Shown in pieces: positions 44,717 through 53,544 of a DNA stretch of 64,000 nt. The translations under genes and the position numbers were made by a program. A model generated the notes under the pieces. That model had not been told where the DNA came from. It was given only the letters and a program-made list of their open reading frames with translations, and did no database searches. This DNA is from Fibrobacter sp. (GTDB lineage: Bacteria; Fibrobacterota; Fibrobacteria; Fibrobacterales; Fibrobacteraceae). Every line of letters begins with the position of its first letter. Position 1 is the stretch's first letter. Location of the stretch: assembly GCA_017642335.1 (NCBI GenBank), contig JAGCPF010000063.1, forward strand, positions 62,001 through 126,000, written 5' to 3'.

Positions 44717-45571
44717 ATGAGTGATTTTAACGAAGCGCTATACTTCCGGGATTTGAATAGGTATCCTACGCTGACTCCGCAGGAGGAATCGGCGTTGTTG
44801 AAGATCATCAAGACTGGAGAGACGGAAGAGATTCGCAAGTCCGCACTGCAGCGCCTTATCCGAGGCAATTTGCGCTTTGTGGTCAGCGTTGCGCGCAAGT
44901 ACCAGGGCCGTGGCCTTTCCCTTTTGGATTTGATTAACGAAGGCAACCTTGGTCTTTTCAAGGCGGCCAAGCGTTTTGATATGGACAAGGATGTCAAGTT
45001 CATCAGCTACGCCGTGTGGTGGATCCGTCAGTCCATCCAGAAGGCGCTGTTTGAACAGGTGGGCGCGGTCCGCATTCCGCCGAACAAGCTTGCCTTGGTG
45101 AACCGCTTCAAGCGTGCGTTGATGCAGAACGGCGGTGACTACGAAAAGACCATCGCGATGGAAGAATTTGCCCCGTACGAGAGGGATATCGTCGAGGTCA
45201 TGGAAAAAATCGTCGACATTTCTTTGGACGCCCCGATCGGCGACGATGCCGGTGGTGGCTCCAGCAGTGCGGATTCGGTGAGCACCCTCATGGATGTGCT
45301 CGGTTCCGACGGCAACCAGGACGAGGACCTCGAGCGCGACGAGCGCCGCAAGCTCATCCAGGAGACGCTGTCGTCCTTGCCGCAGCGCGAAGAAGAAATC
45401 CTTCGCATGTTCTACGGCCTGGATACCATTGAGGACACGACTCTCAAGGATATCGGCGAAGACCTGAAACTCAGCCGCGAGCGGGTACGCCAGATAAAGA
45501 ACAAGACCCTCCGTAAATTGCAGAAGAGCAAAGAGCATAAAGAAAAACTCGTGGACTTCCTGGAGCTGTAA
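44717..45571 (+). CDS. rpoD: RNA polymerase sigma-70 factor, primary-type, no region 1.1
   Basis: A 284 aa sigma factor. Region 1.2-like YFRDLNRYPTLTPQEE, region 2 NLRFVVSVARKYQGRGLSLLDLINEGNLGL and FISYAVWWIRQ, region 3 after residue 110, and region 4.2 LKDIGEDLKLSRERVRQIK. The length and lack of region 1.1 match Bacteroidota-type primary sigma. A Gly/Ser-Asp acidic insertion lies at about 175-205. The next gene starts on its last base. It could be the primary sigma that reads TAnnTTTG-type promoters found in this window. Confidence 0.82.
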   Translation: MSDFNEALYFRDLNRYPTLTPQEESALLKIIKTGETEEIRKSALQRLIRGNLRFVVSVARKYQGRGLSLLDLINEGNLGLFKAAKRFDMDKDVKFISYAVWWIRQSIQKALFEQVGAVRIPPNKLALVNRFKRALMQNGGDYEKTIAMEEFAPYERDIVEVMEKIVDISLDAPIGDDAGGGSSSADSVSTLMDVLGSDGNQDEDLERDERRKLIQETLSSLPQREEEILRMFYGLDTIEDTTLKDIGEDLKLSRERVRQIKNKTLRKLQKSKEHKEKLVDFLEL

Positions 45572-47289
45572 TGTCTACTCCGTCGGCATTTGCCCGAAAG
45601 GCTGCCTACTTATTCCTGGTTATGTGTGTCGGCGCGGCAATCGCGTTCGTTGGCTATTACTTTTTCAACGTCTATGGTCCGTCCAAGGTCACGGTCGAAG
45701 GAGTCCCCTTCGGGCTCCCGGCTGGCACGTCTTTGATGCTGGGCGACACTCCGGATTTCCAGAAGGGCGTGTCTTCGCTCCCCGTCCAGACGCAGGCTGA
45801 ACTGCGCCGCGCGACGGAACTTTCCCGTTCTGGCTCGCTGAAGGCCGCCTACGACATTTACGAGGCTATCGTGATGTTGTTCCCCGACTGCATACCGGCG
45901 GTGTGGGGTGAAGCTAATACTTTATTTGAAATGGATACGCTTACGGATGCCCAGCAGAGCCGCATGAACATGCTGGTCGCAAAAATCCAGGGGCGTTTTC
46001 CCGGCTCGGGCGTGGCGGCCTACATGGATAGCCGCAAGGCCTACGCCGTCGGCAATACCAATGCGTCGTTGGAGTTGGCCCGTATCGCTTGTGACAAGGC
46101 CCCCGCCTTGTACGAGGCTCGCCTCTGGTATGCCAAGTTGCTTGCCGAACATTCCCGCGTAAACGAAGCGTTCGCCGAGGCCCACGCCGCCGTGAGCCTA
46201 TCGTTCGGCAAATCTTCGGAAGCCTTCGAGCTGCTTGCGGGCATGTACCATTCCCAGGGCATTTTGGACAGTTGCGCCTCCCTTGTGGACTATGCGCTCT
46301 CGCAGTATCCGGTGAACGTCCGCCTGCTTTTGCTGAAAGGTTATTTGGAAGAATATAAGGGACACTTCGATTCTGCCGAGAAGATTTACCAGCGCATTTT
46401 GGCCATCCGTCCGGATTTCAACCCGGCCCGCATGGCCGTGGCGACCATCGGCGAAAAGCAGTCGCCTGTGGGCGGCATGGGTACCCAGCTGACTCCGCGT
46501 GACAGGGCGAAGGTCGCCTGTGAAATCCTTGAACCGCTGGTGGAACGTTATCCCGAAAACCTCCCGCTGCGCGAGGCCCTTGGCCTTGCCTACCTCAACG
46601 GTCGCGATTTTGATTTGGCCCGCAACCAGTTCCAGGAAATCATGGCTCGCGATCCGGAATACCCCGATATCGCCCAGCGCATCCAGGAAACCAAGGTCAA
46701 GAAACCGGTGGTGGTCGAGACGAACAACGCCGGGCTCGCCAGCGATTTGAATCGCGCCGTCGATAGCCTCCGCCAGTCGATGGAACCTGCGACAACACAC
46801 GATTTTTCCACCATGCTTGGACATTACCTTGTTCGCTATGGCGCCACCCCGCGCGAGTTCTTCAAGAGGTATTCCATCTCCAACTTCCGCCCCGTTGCAG
46901 ACAACGTTTGGCAAGAATCCTTCTATGTCGCGCCGTACATGCATCGCTATACGGTTGTGTTCGATTCCAAGAAGCAATTCCGTGAAGTGCACGTAGTGGT
47001 GTACGATTCTTCATCGGTATCGAACCACCTGGGCGTCGCTCCCGAAGTCTACACGCGCCTGCTCAAGCAGAACTCCCGCATTTCGGGTATCGGCAACAGC
47101 ACCGGCGAAACAGACTGCGGCGACGGAGTCGTCATGGATGCCGCCGTGTGGGAAACTCAGGACAACTTCGAAATTCTGGCCCGCTTCATCGGCAAGCCTG
47201 CGGAAGTCCGCATGGTCCGCTTCGACAAGAGCGCACTGCCGCCGGGCATCAAGCTCTGCGACTACGTCAAGTATCTGAATCAGTATTAG
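45571..47289 (+). CDS. TPR-repeat protein, membrane-anchored
   Basis: A 572 aa protein. One N-terminal membrane helix (about 11-33: YLFLVMCVGAAIAFVGYYFF) anchors a chain of helical TPR motifs (about 85-385), then a separate C-terminal domain (about 400-572) with no motif I recognise. The start codon overlaps the sigma factor stop codon, so expression is coupled. A role as scaffold or secretion partner is possible. Confidence 0.7.
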   Translation: MSTPSAFARKAAYLFLVMCVGAAIAFVGYYFFNVYGPSKVTVEGVPFGLPAGTSLMLGDTPDFQKGVSSLPVQTQAELRRATELSRSGSLKAAYDIYEAIVMLFPDCIPAVWGEANTLFEMDTLTDAQQSRMNMLVAKIQGRFPGSGVAAYMDSRKAYAVGNTNASLELARIACDKAPALYEARLWYAKLLAEHSRVNEAFAEAHAAVSLSFGKSSEAFELLAGMYHSQGILDSCASLVDYALSQYPVNVRLLLLKGYLEEYKGHFDSAEKIYQRILAIRPDFNPARMAVATIGEKQSPVGGMGTQLTPRDRAKVACEILEPLVERYPENLPLREALGLAYLNGRDFDLARNQFQEIMARDPEYPDIAQRIQETKVKKPVVVETNNAGLASDLNRAVDSLRQSMEPATTHDFSTMLGHYLVRYGATPREFFKRYSISNFRPVADNVWQESFYVAPYMHRYTVVFDSKKQFREVHVVVYDSSSVSNHLGVAPEVYTRLLKQNSRISGIGNSTGETDCGDGVVMDAAVWETQDNFEILARFIGKPAEVRMVRFDKSALPPGIKLCDYVKYLNQY

Positions 47290-47317
47290 GCTCGGGGTAC
47301 GAGGCTCGGGGCACGGG
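47289..47317. repeat. GGCTCGGGG direct repeat after the TPR gene
   Basis: GGCTCGGGG occurs at 47289-47297 and 47303-47311, starting in the stop codon of the TPR gene. It resembles the short simple repeats at 59951 and 61591. Confidence 0.35.
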
Positions 47318-47405
47318 CCTCTCGATTCTATTCTCTCCTTAACATTCTCACTTCTTACTAATCTCCCCATACTCCGCTCGCCTTACTTTTTTGTATCTTT
47401 GCGCT

Positions 47406-49319
47406 ATGCGTTTTTATCGCTACATCGCGCTTGCTCTTTTGGCCCTCCTGTTCGAGGGTTGCACTTGTTGTGCTTATCTGAATCATATGTTCAATGCGGA
47501 ACGCCTCTACGACGAGGCGACGGAGATGCGTACGGCCCGTCTGGACAGCGTCCCGGACGAGACGGCTTCCAAGCCCAGCAACGAGGAACGTCTCAGGTAC
47601 GACAAAATTATAGAGAAGGGTTCCCGCGTCCTCGAACGCTTCCCCAAGAACAAGAAGCGCACCGCCGAGGCCGTGTTCCTTATCGGTGAATCCTTCCGTC
47701 ACAAGGGCGAGTTCGACAAGGCCATCGTCAAGTACGACGAGTACGAGCGTTATTTTGCCGACTACGATTCCATGCGCGCCGTCGAGTACCAGAGGGCCTA
47801 CTGCCTTTACCGTACGCGCGAGTATAACCTGAGCCGTTTCGCGCTGGAGCCGGTTGTTGCCTCCAAGAAGCATCCTTACTATTTCCAGGGCTTGAACCTG
47901 ATGTCGCTCCTGGATGAGCAGTCCGAGTCCCCAGACCAGGCCATCGACGCCCTCGAGGCGCTGCTTGCTGACACGGCGGGAACTCCCTTCATGCGCGGCA
48001 AGGCGCATTTCCGCCTGGCCGGACTTTATTTCGCCAAGGAAAACTGGGACAAGTCCCGCGAGCATTATCAGGCGAAGGAAATCGAGCAGCTGAATGTCCG
48101 CGAAAAACAGGCTGCCGCCGAGCAGGCTGCGGAATGTCTCGTGAACAAGCAGGAATACCTGGCTGCCGCGGACGAATACAAGGTCTTGTACAAGAACGAG
48201 GAGTACGAGAAGAAGCGTCCCGAATACTTGGTGCGCCTTGGCGAAATCATGTTGCTCGCCAAGCGCTACCCCGATGCGATTGTCGTGCTGAACAAGGTGA
48301 ATTCCGAATACGACCGTTCCATCCATGCCGCGAGGAGCTTCTATGCGCTGGGCGACTACGAGCAGAACATCACGCTTGACTACGAGCATGCGATGGTCTA
48401 CTACGATAGCAGCTTCATTTCTTATTCCGCTTCGGAATGGGCTCGCAAGAGCCGCGAACGCCGCGATGCGCTGAAGCGCCTTATTGCGATGCGCCAGCAG
48501 AACGACGACGATCTCAAGAAGGATTCCATTCCTAACGTAAAGAACTTCTTCAATACCGAATTCCAGATAGCGGAACTGTTCCTCTTCAAGCTTTCCGAGG
48601 TGGACAGCGCCGTCAAGCGCCTGAATAGCGTCATTGAGGGCGACAAGGACTCCCTGAAGGTCATGCGCGCCACCTATGCGAGGGCGTTCATTTACGACGA
48701 GTTCAAGCACGACCCGGATTCGGCGGAAATCCTGTACAAGGAAATCATCGAGAAATACCCGAATACGGATTACGCAAAGCAGGCGCAGGTGAACCTCGGC
48801 ATGCGAGTCACGATGCAGACTGACGAGGACAAGGCGAAGGCCCGGTACCTGCAGGCGGAAAGCCTGTGGACCGCGGCGACGGAGGTGCCCATGGATCAGA
48901 TGGAACGTGTGGACTCCGCCTATCTTGCCGCTTTCACCGCATTCGACAGTCTCTATAGGGAATATCCGAAAACGCAGGCCGGCATCCAGGCCCTGTACAT
49001 GAAGGCCGTCTACTTCACGCTGAATCCCGAACGCAAGGATAGCGCTGCGGCAATCTACAAGCAGTTGCGGAATGAACACGGATCCACGCCGTGGGGCAAG
49101 GAATCCGCAAAGCTCCTGAATACGCGCCTTTCGCTTACCGACGACGATATAAACCGTCTCCGCAAGCGGGTGCAGCATTCCGTCGAGCACATCGACAACC
49201 TTTCCAAGCAGTATTACGAGTCCTTGAGCAAGAAGCCCGAAGAGAAGAAGGCCGAAGTCAAGAGCAAGGAAGACGAGGTGCTTGAGAACACGTACAACAG
49301 CATGTACGATTTCGAGTAG
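47406..49319 (+). CDS. TPR lipoprotein, possible SprE/PorW homologue
   Basis: A 637 aa lipoprotein-like TPR protein. The N-terminus MRFYRYIALALLALLFEGC carries a Cys after the hydrophobic core. Helical repeats fill most of the rest. The stretch FNTEFQIAELFLFKLSEVDSA followed by YKEIIEKYPNTDYAKQAQ is similar to SprE/PorW, a T9SS lipoprotein, but the protein is shorter than usual. TATCTTTG lies 4 nt before the ATG with no Shine-Dalgarno site. The identification as SprE is tentative. Confidence 0.6.
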   Translation: MRFYRYIALALLALLFEGCTCCAYLNHMFNAERLYDEATEMRTARLDSVPDETASKPSNEERLRYDKIIEKGSRVLERFPKNKKRTAEAVFLIGESFRHKGEFDKAIVKYDEYERYFADYDSMRAVEYQRAYCLYRTREYNLSRFALEPVVASKKHPYYFQGLNLMSLLDEQSESPDQAIDALEALLADTAGTPFMRGKAHFRLAGLYFAKENWDKSREHYQAKEIEQLNVREKQAAAEQAAECLVNKQEYLAAADEYKVLYKNEEYEKKRPEYLVRLGEIMLLAKRYPDAIVVLNKVNSEYDRSIHAARSFYALGDYEQNITLDYEHAMVYYDSSFISYSASEWARKSRERRDALKRLIAMRQQNDDDLKKDSIPNVKNFFNTEFQIAELFLFKLSEVDSAVKRLNSVIEGDKDSLKVMRATYARAFIYDEFKHDPDSAEILYKEIIEKYPNTDYAKQAQVNLGMRVTMQTDEDKAKARYLQAESLWTAATEVPMDQMERVDSAYLAAFTAFDSLYREYPKTQAGIQALYMKAVYFTLNPERKDSAAAIYKQLRNEHGSTPWGKESAKLLNTRLSLTDDDINRLRKRVQHSVEHIDNLSKQYYESLSKKPEEKKAEVKSKEDEVLENTYNSMYDFE

Positions 49320-49331
49320 GTTTGATCCGTA

Positions 49332-49820
49332 ATGCAGAATGATTCATTCCAGAAAGGGAGGGTGGCGTCGCGCAGGCTGGCTGGCGTCACGTTGCTCCTG
49401 TGCTTCTTGGTGTCTGCATTTGTTTTTCCGGGATGTGCCGGGAGTGCGAGCATCGCCGCGCGTCCGGGCTTCGACAGGGGATATTCCACGTCGAATCACC
49501 CGACTTCAAAGAAGAAGGCTCCAATAGGAACGAAAATTTCTGGGAGTGCCAGCTATTACGGCAAGGGCTTTGACGGCAAGAAAACTGCGAGCGGGGAGAT
49601 ATTCGACCAGAACGCCTATACCTGCGCGCACCGCTCGTTCCCGTTCGGCACCAAGCTCAAGGTCACGCGCAAGAGCAACGGCAAGAGCGTCATTGTCCGC
49701 GTGAACGACCGCGGCCCCTATGCCGGGAAGCGCATCCTTGATTTGAGCACTGCCGCCGCAAAGGAACTCGGTCTCGAAAAAGCCGGCCATGCCGAAGTCG
49801 AAGCCGAAGTCGTAGAATAA
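49332..49820 (+). CDS. rlpA: RlpA-type double-psi beta-barrel protein
   Basis: A 162 aa lipoprotein-like protein with a signal (VFPGC) followed by the RlpA domain: SGSASYYGKGFDGKKTASGE, HRSFPFGTKLKVTRKSNG and VRVNDRGPYAGKRILDLS. The SPOR domain is absent. RlpA proteins cleave naked glycan strands in some bacteria. It begins 12 nt after the TPR gene and is probably in the same unit. Confidence 0.85.
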   Translation: MQNDSFQKGRVASRRLAGVTLLLCFLVSAFVFPGCAGSASIAARPGFDRGYSTSNHPTSKKKAPIGTKISGSASYYGKGFDGKKTASGEIFDQNAYTCAHRSFPFGTKLKVTRKSNGKSVIVRVNDRGPYAGKRILDLSTAAAKELGLEKAGHAEVEAEVVE

Positions 49821-49838
49821 AAAAATTTTCGGGAAAAT

Positions 49839-49867
49839 GCCGGATTGTCACTTTTTGACATTCCGGC
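49839..49867 (+). other. Strong hairpin between rlpA and a small gene
   Basis: GCCGGATTGTCA (49839-49850) pairs with TGACATTCCGGC (49856-49867). There is no long T tail after it on the plus strand, though T is frequent. It may be a processing or termination signal. Confidence 0.5.
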
Positions 49868-49957
49868 GTATTTATATTTGGTGTTCAGAAGGGCACTTGC
49901 TTTTTTGTGTGTGAAAAACAGGCCCCAAAAGGAAAATATGGAAAAGGAAGGTAAAAA

Positions 49958-50197
49958 ATGACGATGAAGAAAAAGAAGGTTTCTCCTTTTGGAAATTCGG
50001 GAAGCGCAATTGTGGCCGGTGCCGAACCCAGCCTTTGGAATACGGGTTTTTCCGCGTTCAAGCGGCGCATTGGCGAACAGCTGCAGCTGGGCGGCTTTGA
50101 TGATTCCGTCGACGACGAAACATTGCTCCCTTTTTACCGGATGGGCGAAAGCGAGACTTATGTGCTCAGCGCTCTCGGTTGTCCTGTTGGAATGTAG
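49958..50197 (+). CDS. Small unknown protein, 79 aa
   Basis: GGAAGG lies 7 nt before the ATG. The product begins MTMKKKKVSPFGNSG and ends VLSALGCPVGM, with a single late Cys. It is compositionally unlike its neighbours. The C-terminal LGCPVG following a leader-like stretch suggests a small peptide precursor or membrane-associated protein, without further support. Confidence 0.5.
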   Translation: MTMKKKKVSPFGNSGSAIVAGAEPSLWNTGFSAFKRRIGEQLQLGGFDDSVDDETLLPFYRMGESETYVLSALGCPVGM

Positions 50198-50198
50198 G

Positions 50199-51155
50199 CT
50201 ACCTTCTGTTGATGCGGAACAACAGCTGCACGGAGTTCATGTCGTGCTCGTGGTGGTAGTCGTCAGTCTCTTCGTCGCCCGAACAAATATTGTCGAATTG
50301 CCACCTCAGTGCAACGCCGATGTTTGCTCTGTCGGAGATGTGCCAGTCTTTTCCGATTTCAAGGGATAGGCCAACGGTAAAATAGGATTTTAGGTCTTCG
50401 GTGGTTTTATAGCCGGGCATATTCAAAACGATAATGCCGTATACAAGTTTCGCACCTATAAAGGTCCCCTGCAGGAAGTTTTCTGCTCTGGAGAACGGGA
50501 ATGCCGTTAAGCCGGGAGCGAGCGTCAAGATTTTTCCGTCAATCTCGGTGTCGGCGTCGGCATGCTGCATTTCGATTATGTCGTAATTTCCATCAAAGCT
50601 GGCAAATCCGAAACTGACGTGTCCGGCGATAAGTTCCCTGACCAAGAAGCCCAACGTAAATTCTGCGATATACCCGATTCCGATACCTTCGTACTTGCTC
50701 CTGAAGTCATAGTAACGGTGGTTGTAATAGATGTACGGGATGTCGAGACCCAGGCTCCCGTTTAGGTAGAAACTGTTGCGGCGCTCGTTGGTCTTAGGTT
50801 GCGGTGGGAGCGGCTGGGGCGCGGGCTGCGGAACCGCTTGATAAACCGGTTGGGGGGTAGCCTGCGGAACTGCCTGATATGTCGGTTGCTGTGATGTCTG
50901 GTAAATGGGCTGGGGCGCGGCGCTCTGGGGTACTGCCTGGTAGACTGGTTGTGCTTCAGCCTGCGGAACGGCCTGATATGCCGGTTGCTGTGGTGCCGCC
51001 TGTGGCTCAACCTGTGCGTCCGCCTGGGGAACCGCTTCAGGTGCGGCCTGGGTGGCTTGGGGCTGTGTCACGAAGATGGTGTCCTGTGCAAAGGCAGTTT
51101 GTCCGATAGCGAGAACGAATAGTGCAAGTATGGCCGGATTCAAAATGCTTTTCAT
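50199..51155 (-). CDS. Outer-membrane beta-barrel protein with Pro/Gln repeat N-terminus
   Basis: A 318 aa protein. Signal peptide (ALFVLAIGQTAFAQ), then a Pro/Gln/Ala tandem repeat region (about 30-120) with units like QPVYQAVPQ, then a beta-barrel (about 130-318). The alternating pattern of the barrel (FYLNGSLGLDIPYIYY, IGYIAEFTLGFLV) suggests eight strands or so. The repeat zone may span the peptidoglycan. It is convergent with the small gene at 49958 with only a 1 nt gap. Confidence 0.75.
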   Translation of the reverse strand: MKSILNPAILALFVLAIGQTAFAQDTIFVTQPQATQAAPEAVPQADAQVEPQAAPQQPAYQAVPQAEAQPVYQAVPQSAAPQPIYQTSQQPTYQAVPQATPQPVYQAVPQPAPQPLPPQPKTNERRNSFYLNGSLGLDIPYIYYNHRYYDFRSKYEGIGIGYIAEFTLGFLVRELIAGHVSFGFASFDGNYDIIEMQHADADTEIDGKILTLAPGLTAFPFSRAENFLQGTFIGAKLVYGIIVLNMPGYKTTEDLKSYFTVGLSLEIGKDWHISDRANIGVALRWQFDNICSGDEETDDYHHEHDMNSVQLLFRINRR

Positions 51156-51173
51156 GGGAACCTCGTTCTTTGG

Positions 51174-52109
51174 CTACTTTGCCTTGTAGCTGACAAAGCG
51201 GATGTTGCCGCAGTAGTCCTTGTGGATTCCCTCGAAGTCGAGCCAGGGGTAGTTCCCGGCCTCGTTTTTGAGGACTTCCGCCTGTTCCGAGCCGATTTCG
51301 AGGAGGATGGGGGCGCCTGCGGAAAGCTTGCCTTCGGTCTGCTGGAGCAACTTGCGTACGAGCGTGAGTCCGTCGGGGCCGCCGAACAGTGCGAGTTCCG
51401 GGTCGTACTTGTCGACTTCGGGCTGGAGCTTACCCTTCTCCCCGTCGGGGATGTAGGGGAGGTTTGCGATAAGGCAGTCGATTTTTGCCGCCGCGTCGCC
51501 TGCGGCGGTTGCCACGGCATCGCCAGTCACGGCGTCCAGCAGGTCGCCCTGTGCAAATTGCAGGGAGCCCGGACGTTTTTCGCCCGGAGCGCTGCTTTCG
51601 CTGGCGGTTGACGATAGTTCGTTTGCTTCCGCGTTTTCGCGGGCAAGCGAAAGGGCTTCTTCCGAAATGTCTGTCGCAAGCACTTTCGCTCCGGCGATTT
51701 CCTTCGCGCAGGCGATGGAAATCGCCGCTGTTCCCGTGCCCACCTCGACGATGAACGGGGATTCTACGCCTTTCAGGCGCTCGATCGCCATGTCTACCAG
51801 CGACTCCGTCTCGGGGCGCGGGATCAGCGCCCGCGGGTCGCACTTGACAATGTGTCCGCGGAAGCTCGTGTCACCCACGATATGCTGCAGCGGTTCGCGG
51901 TTGGCGCGGCGTGCGACCAGCGGCCGGAGCGTATCGAGTTCCGTCGCTGTCAGCGGCTTTTCGAAATTCAGGTACAGGTCCATACGGCTTTTCATGCCGA
52001 GACCGTGACTGATGATGTACTCGGCGTCCAGGCGCGCGTCGGGCACGCCCTTCTTCTCGAAGAAGACCTTGGTGCGGTTCAGAATTTCAAGTACGGTCAT
52101 CTGCGGCAT
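51174..52109 (-). CDS. prmC: Release factor glutamine methyltransferase
   Basis: A 311 aa SAM methyltransferase of the HemK/PrmC family, with VGDTSFRGH and ALIPRPETESLVD, then VEVGTGTAAISIA for SAM. The catalytic NPPY motif reads NLPY (in IANLPYIPDG). An Ala/Ser/Gly-rich insertion (about residues 150-205) flanks the SAM fold. It modifies the GGQ glutamine of RF1/RF2. It lies just downstream of prfA in the same direction, the classic pairing. Confidence 0.85.
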   Translation of the reverse strand: MPQMTVLEILNRTKVFFEKKGVPDARLDAEYIISHGLGMKSRMDLYLNFEKPLTATELDTLRPLVARRANREPLQHIVGDTSFRGHIVKCDPRALIPRPETESLVDMAIERLKGVESPFIVEVGTGTAAISIACAKEIAGAKVLATDISEEALSLARENAEANELSSTASESSAPGEKRPGSLQFAQGDLLDAVTGDAVATAAGDAAAKIDCLIANLPYIPDGEKGKLQPEVDKYDPELALFGGPDGLTLVRKLLQQTEGKLSAGAPILLEIGSEQAEVLKNEAGNYPWLDFEGIHKDYCGNIRFVSYKAK

Positions 52110-52131
52110 TGGACTTTCCTTCTAAAAGCGT

Positions 52132-52232
52132 GGATTGCTTCGGGGCGTTGCCCCTCGCAATGACATCAGATGCTTGTCATTGCGAGGAGCGTTGCAGAGC
52201 CTGCCACGAGCAAGGCGTGGTGGCGGCAATCC
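52132..52232. repeat. Pair of inverted dispersed repeats between prfA and prmC
   Basis: GGATTGC at 52132 to CGCAATGACA at 52156-52165, then TTGTCATTGCG at 52175 to GGCAATCC at 52225-52232. The two copies face each other, so the pair can fold into a large cruciform or hairpin. Confidence 0.75.
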
Positions 52233-52233
52233 T

Positions 52234-53301
52234 TTAAGCGTTAAATTTCCCGAGCTTTTCCTGGGCGTTCGCCATCTGGAGGCCGTTGATGATTTCGTCG
52301 AGGTCACCGGTGATGACTTTGTCCAGGTTGTACAGCGTAAGGCCGATGCGGTGGTCGGTCACGCGGTTCTGCGGGAAGTTGTAGGTGCGGATTTTTGCGC
52401 TGCGGTCGCCGGTTCCCACCAGCGCCTTGCGGCTTGCGGCCTCTTCCTTTTCCTTTTTCGCGATGACCGCGTCAAGGATCTTGGAACGCAGCATTTCCAT
52501 GGCGTGCAGGCGGTTCTGCAACTGGCTACGCTCGGTCTGGCAGCTCACCACTACGCCTGTCGGGATATGGGTGAGTCGCACGGCGGAGTCTGTCTTGTTG
52601 ATGTATTGGCCGCCCGCGCCCGAGGAGCGGTAGGTGTCCATGTGAATGTCGGCTTCGCGGATTTCCACGTCGACTTCCTCGGCTTCGGGGAGGATGGCGA
52701 CCGTCGCCGCCGATGTATGCACGCGGCCCTGCGTTTCGGTTTCGGGAACGCGCTGTACGCGGTGTACGCCGCTCTCGAACTTTAGAGTTCCGTATACGCT
52801 GTCGCCTTCGATGAACACGCGGATTTCCTTGTAGCCGCCCACGGTGCCTTCGCTCGCGTCCTGCACGGTCATCTTCCAGCCCATGCGGTCGCAGTAGCCA
52901 CGGTACATGCGGAAAAGGTCGCCGGCAAACAGAGCCGATTCGTCGCCGCCGGTACCGCCGCGGATTTCGAGCGTCGCGTTGCGGAAATCCCACGGGTCCT
53001 TCGGGACCATCAAAATCTGCAGTTCGTCGGTCAGTTCAGGAAGAGCCTTTTCGATTGTCGCGAGCTCGGTTTTTGCCATTGCGACCATCTCGGGATCGGA
53101 ATCTCCGAGCGCCATTTTCCATTCTTCCTGGTCATTAAGCATTTGCAGGTATTCCTTGGCCTTGAGCACGGCCTTTTCGATACCCTTGTACTGCTTGTGG
53201 ATCTTGTTGTAACGGGCCTGGTCGGCCAAAACGTCGGGATTCCCGAGTTCCGACTCCAGTTCCTCATATTTTTCAATAAGTTTACGGGCTTTGTCTTTCA
53301 T
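52234..53301 (-). CDS. prfA: Peptide chain release factor 1
   Basis: A 355 aa class I release factor. GGQ is in [20 protein letters not shown]. The anticodon-like region and the family ending are typical of RF1. The ATG at 53301 ([14 protein letters not shown]) is chosen over an upstream in-frame ATG because it begins the conserved domain and a TAAATTTA box sits 5 nt before it. It pairs with prmC downstream. Confidence 0.92.
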   Translation of the reverse strand: MKDKARKLIEKYEELESELGNPDVLADQARYNKIHKQYKGIEKAVLKAKEYLQMLNDQEEWKMALGDSDPEMVAMAKTELATIEKALPELTDELQILMVPKDPWDFRNATLEIRGGTGGDESALFAGDLFRMYRGYCDRMGWKMTVQDASEGTVGGYKEIRVFIEGDSVYGTLKFESGVHRVQRVPETETQGRVHTSAATVAILPEAEEVDVEIREADIHMDTYRSSGAGGQYINKTDSAVRLTHIPTGVVVSCQTERSQLQNRLHAMEMLRSKILDAVIAKKEKEEAASRKALVGTGDRSAKIRTYNFPQNRVTDHRIGLTLYNLDKVITGDLDEIINGLQMANAQEKLGKFNA

Positions 53302-53544
53302 CGGGCTAAATTTAGAAATTATGTGGCCCCCCTGCAATAATTCGGGAATAAACAGGGCCGCTTACGGAGATTGCTGTTTTTTTGGCTTTTTCCCGATATT
53401 ATCCATATTTTTACATTGCTATGATGCGGTAAATCACGTTTTTTTGGCTTCGGCTACAATTGAAAATTTTTTTTGAAAGAAAAAATGGAAAAATGATATA
53501 TATTTACAAATCAGAGATGAAAAACTTTCTTTTTAGAGGTTCTT

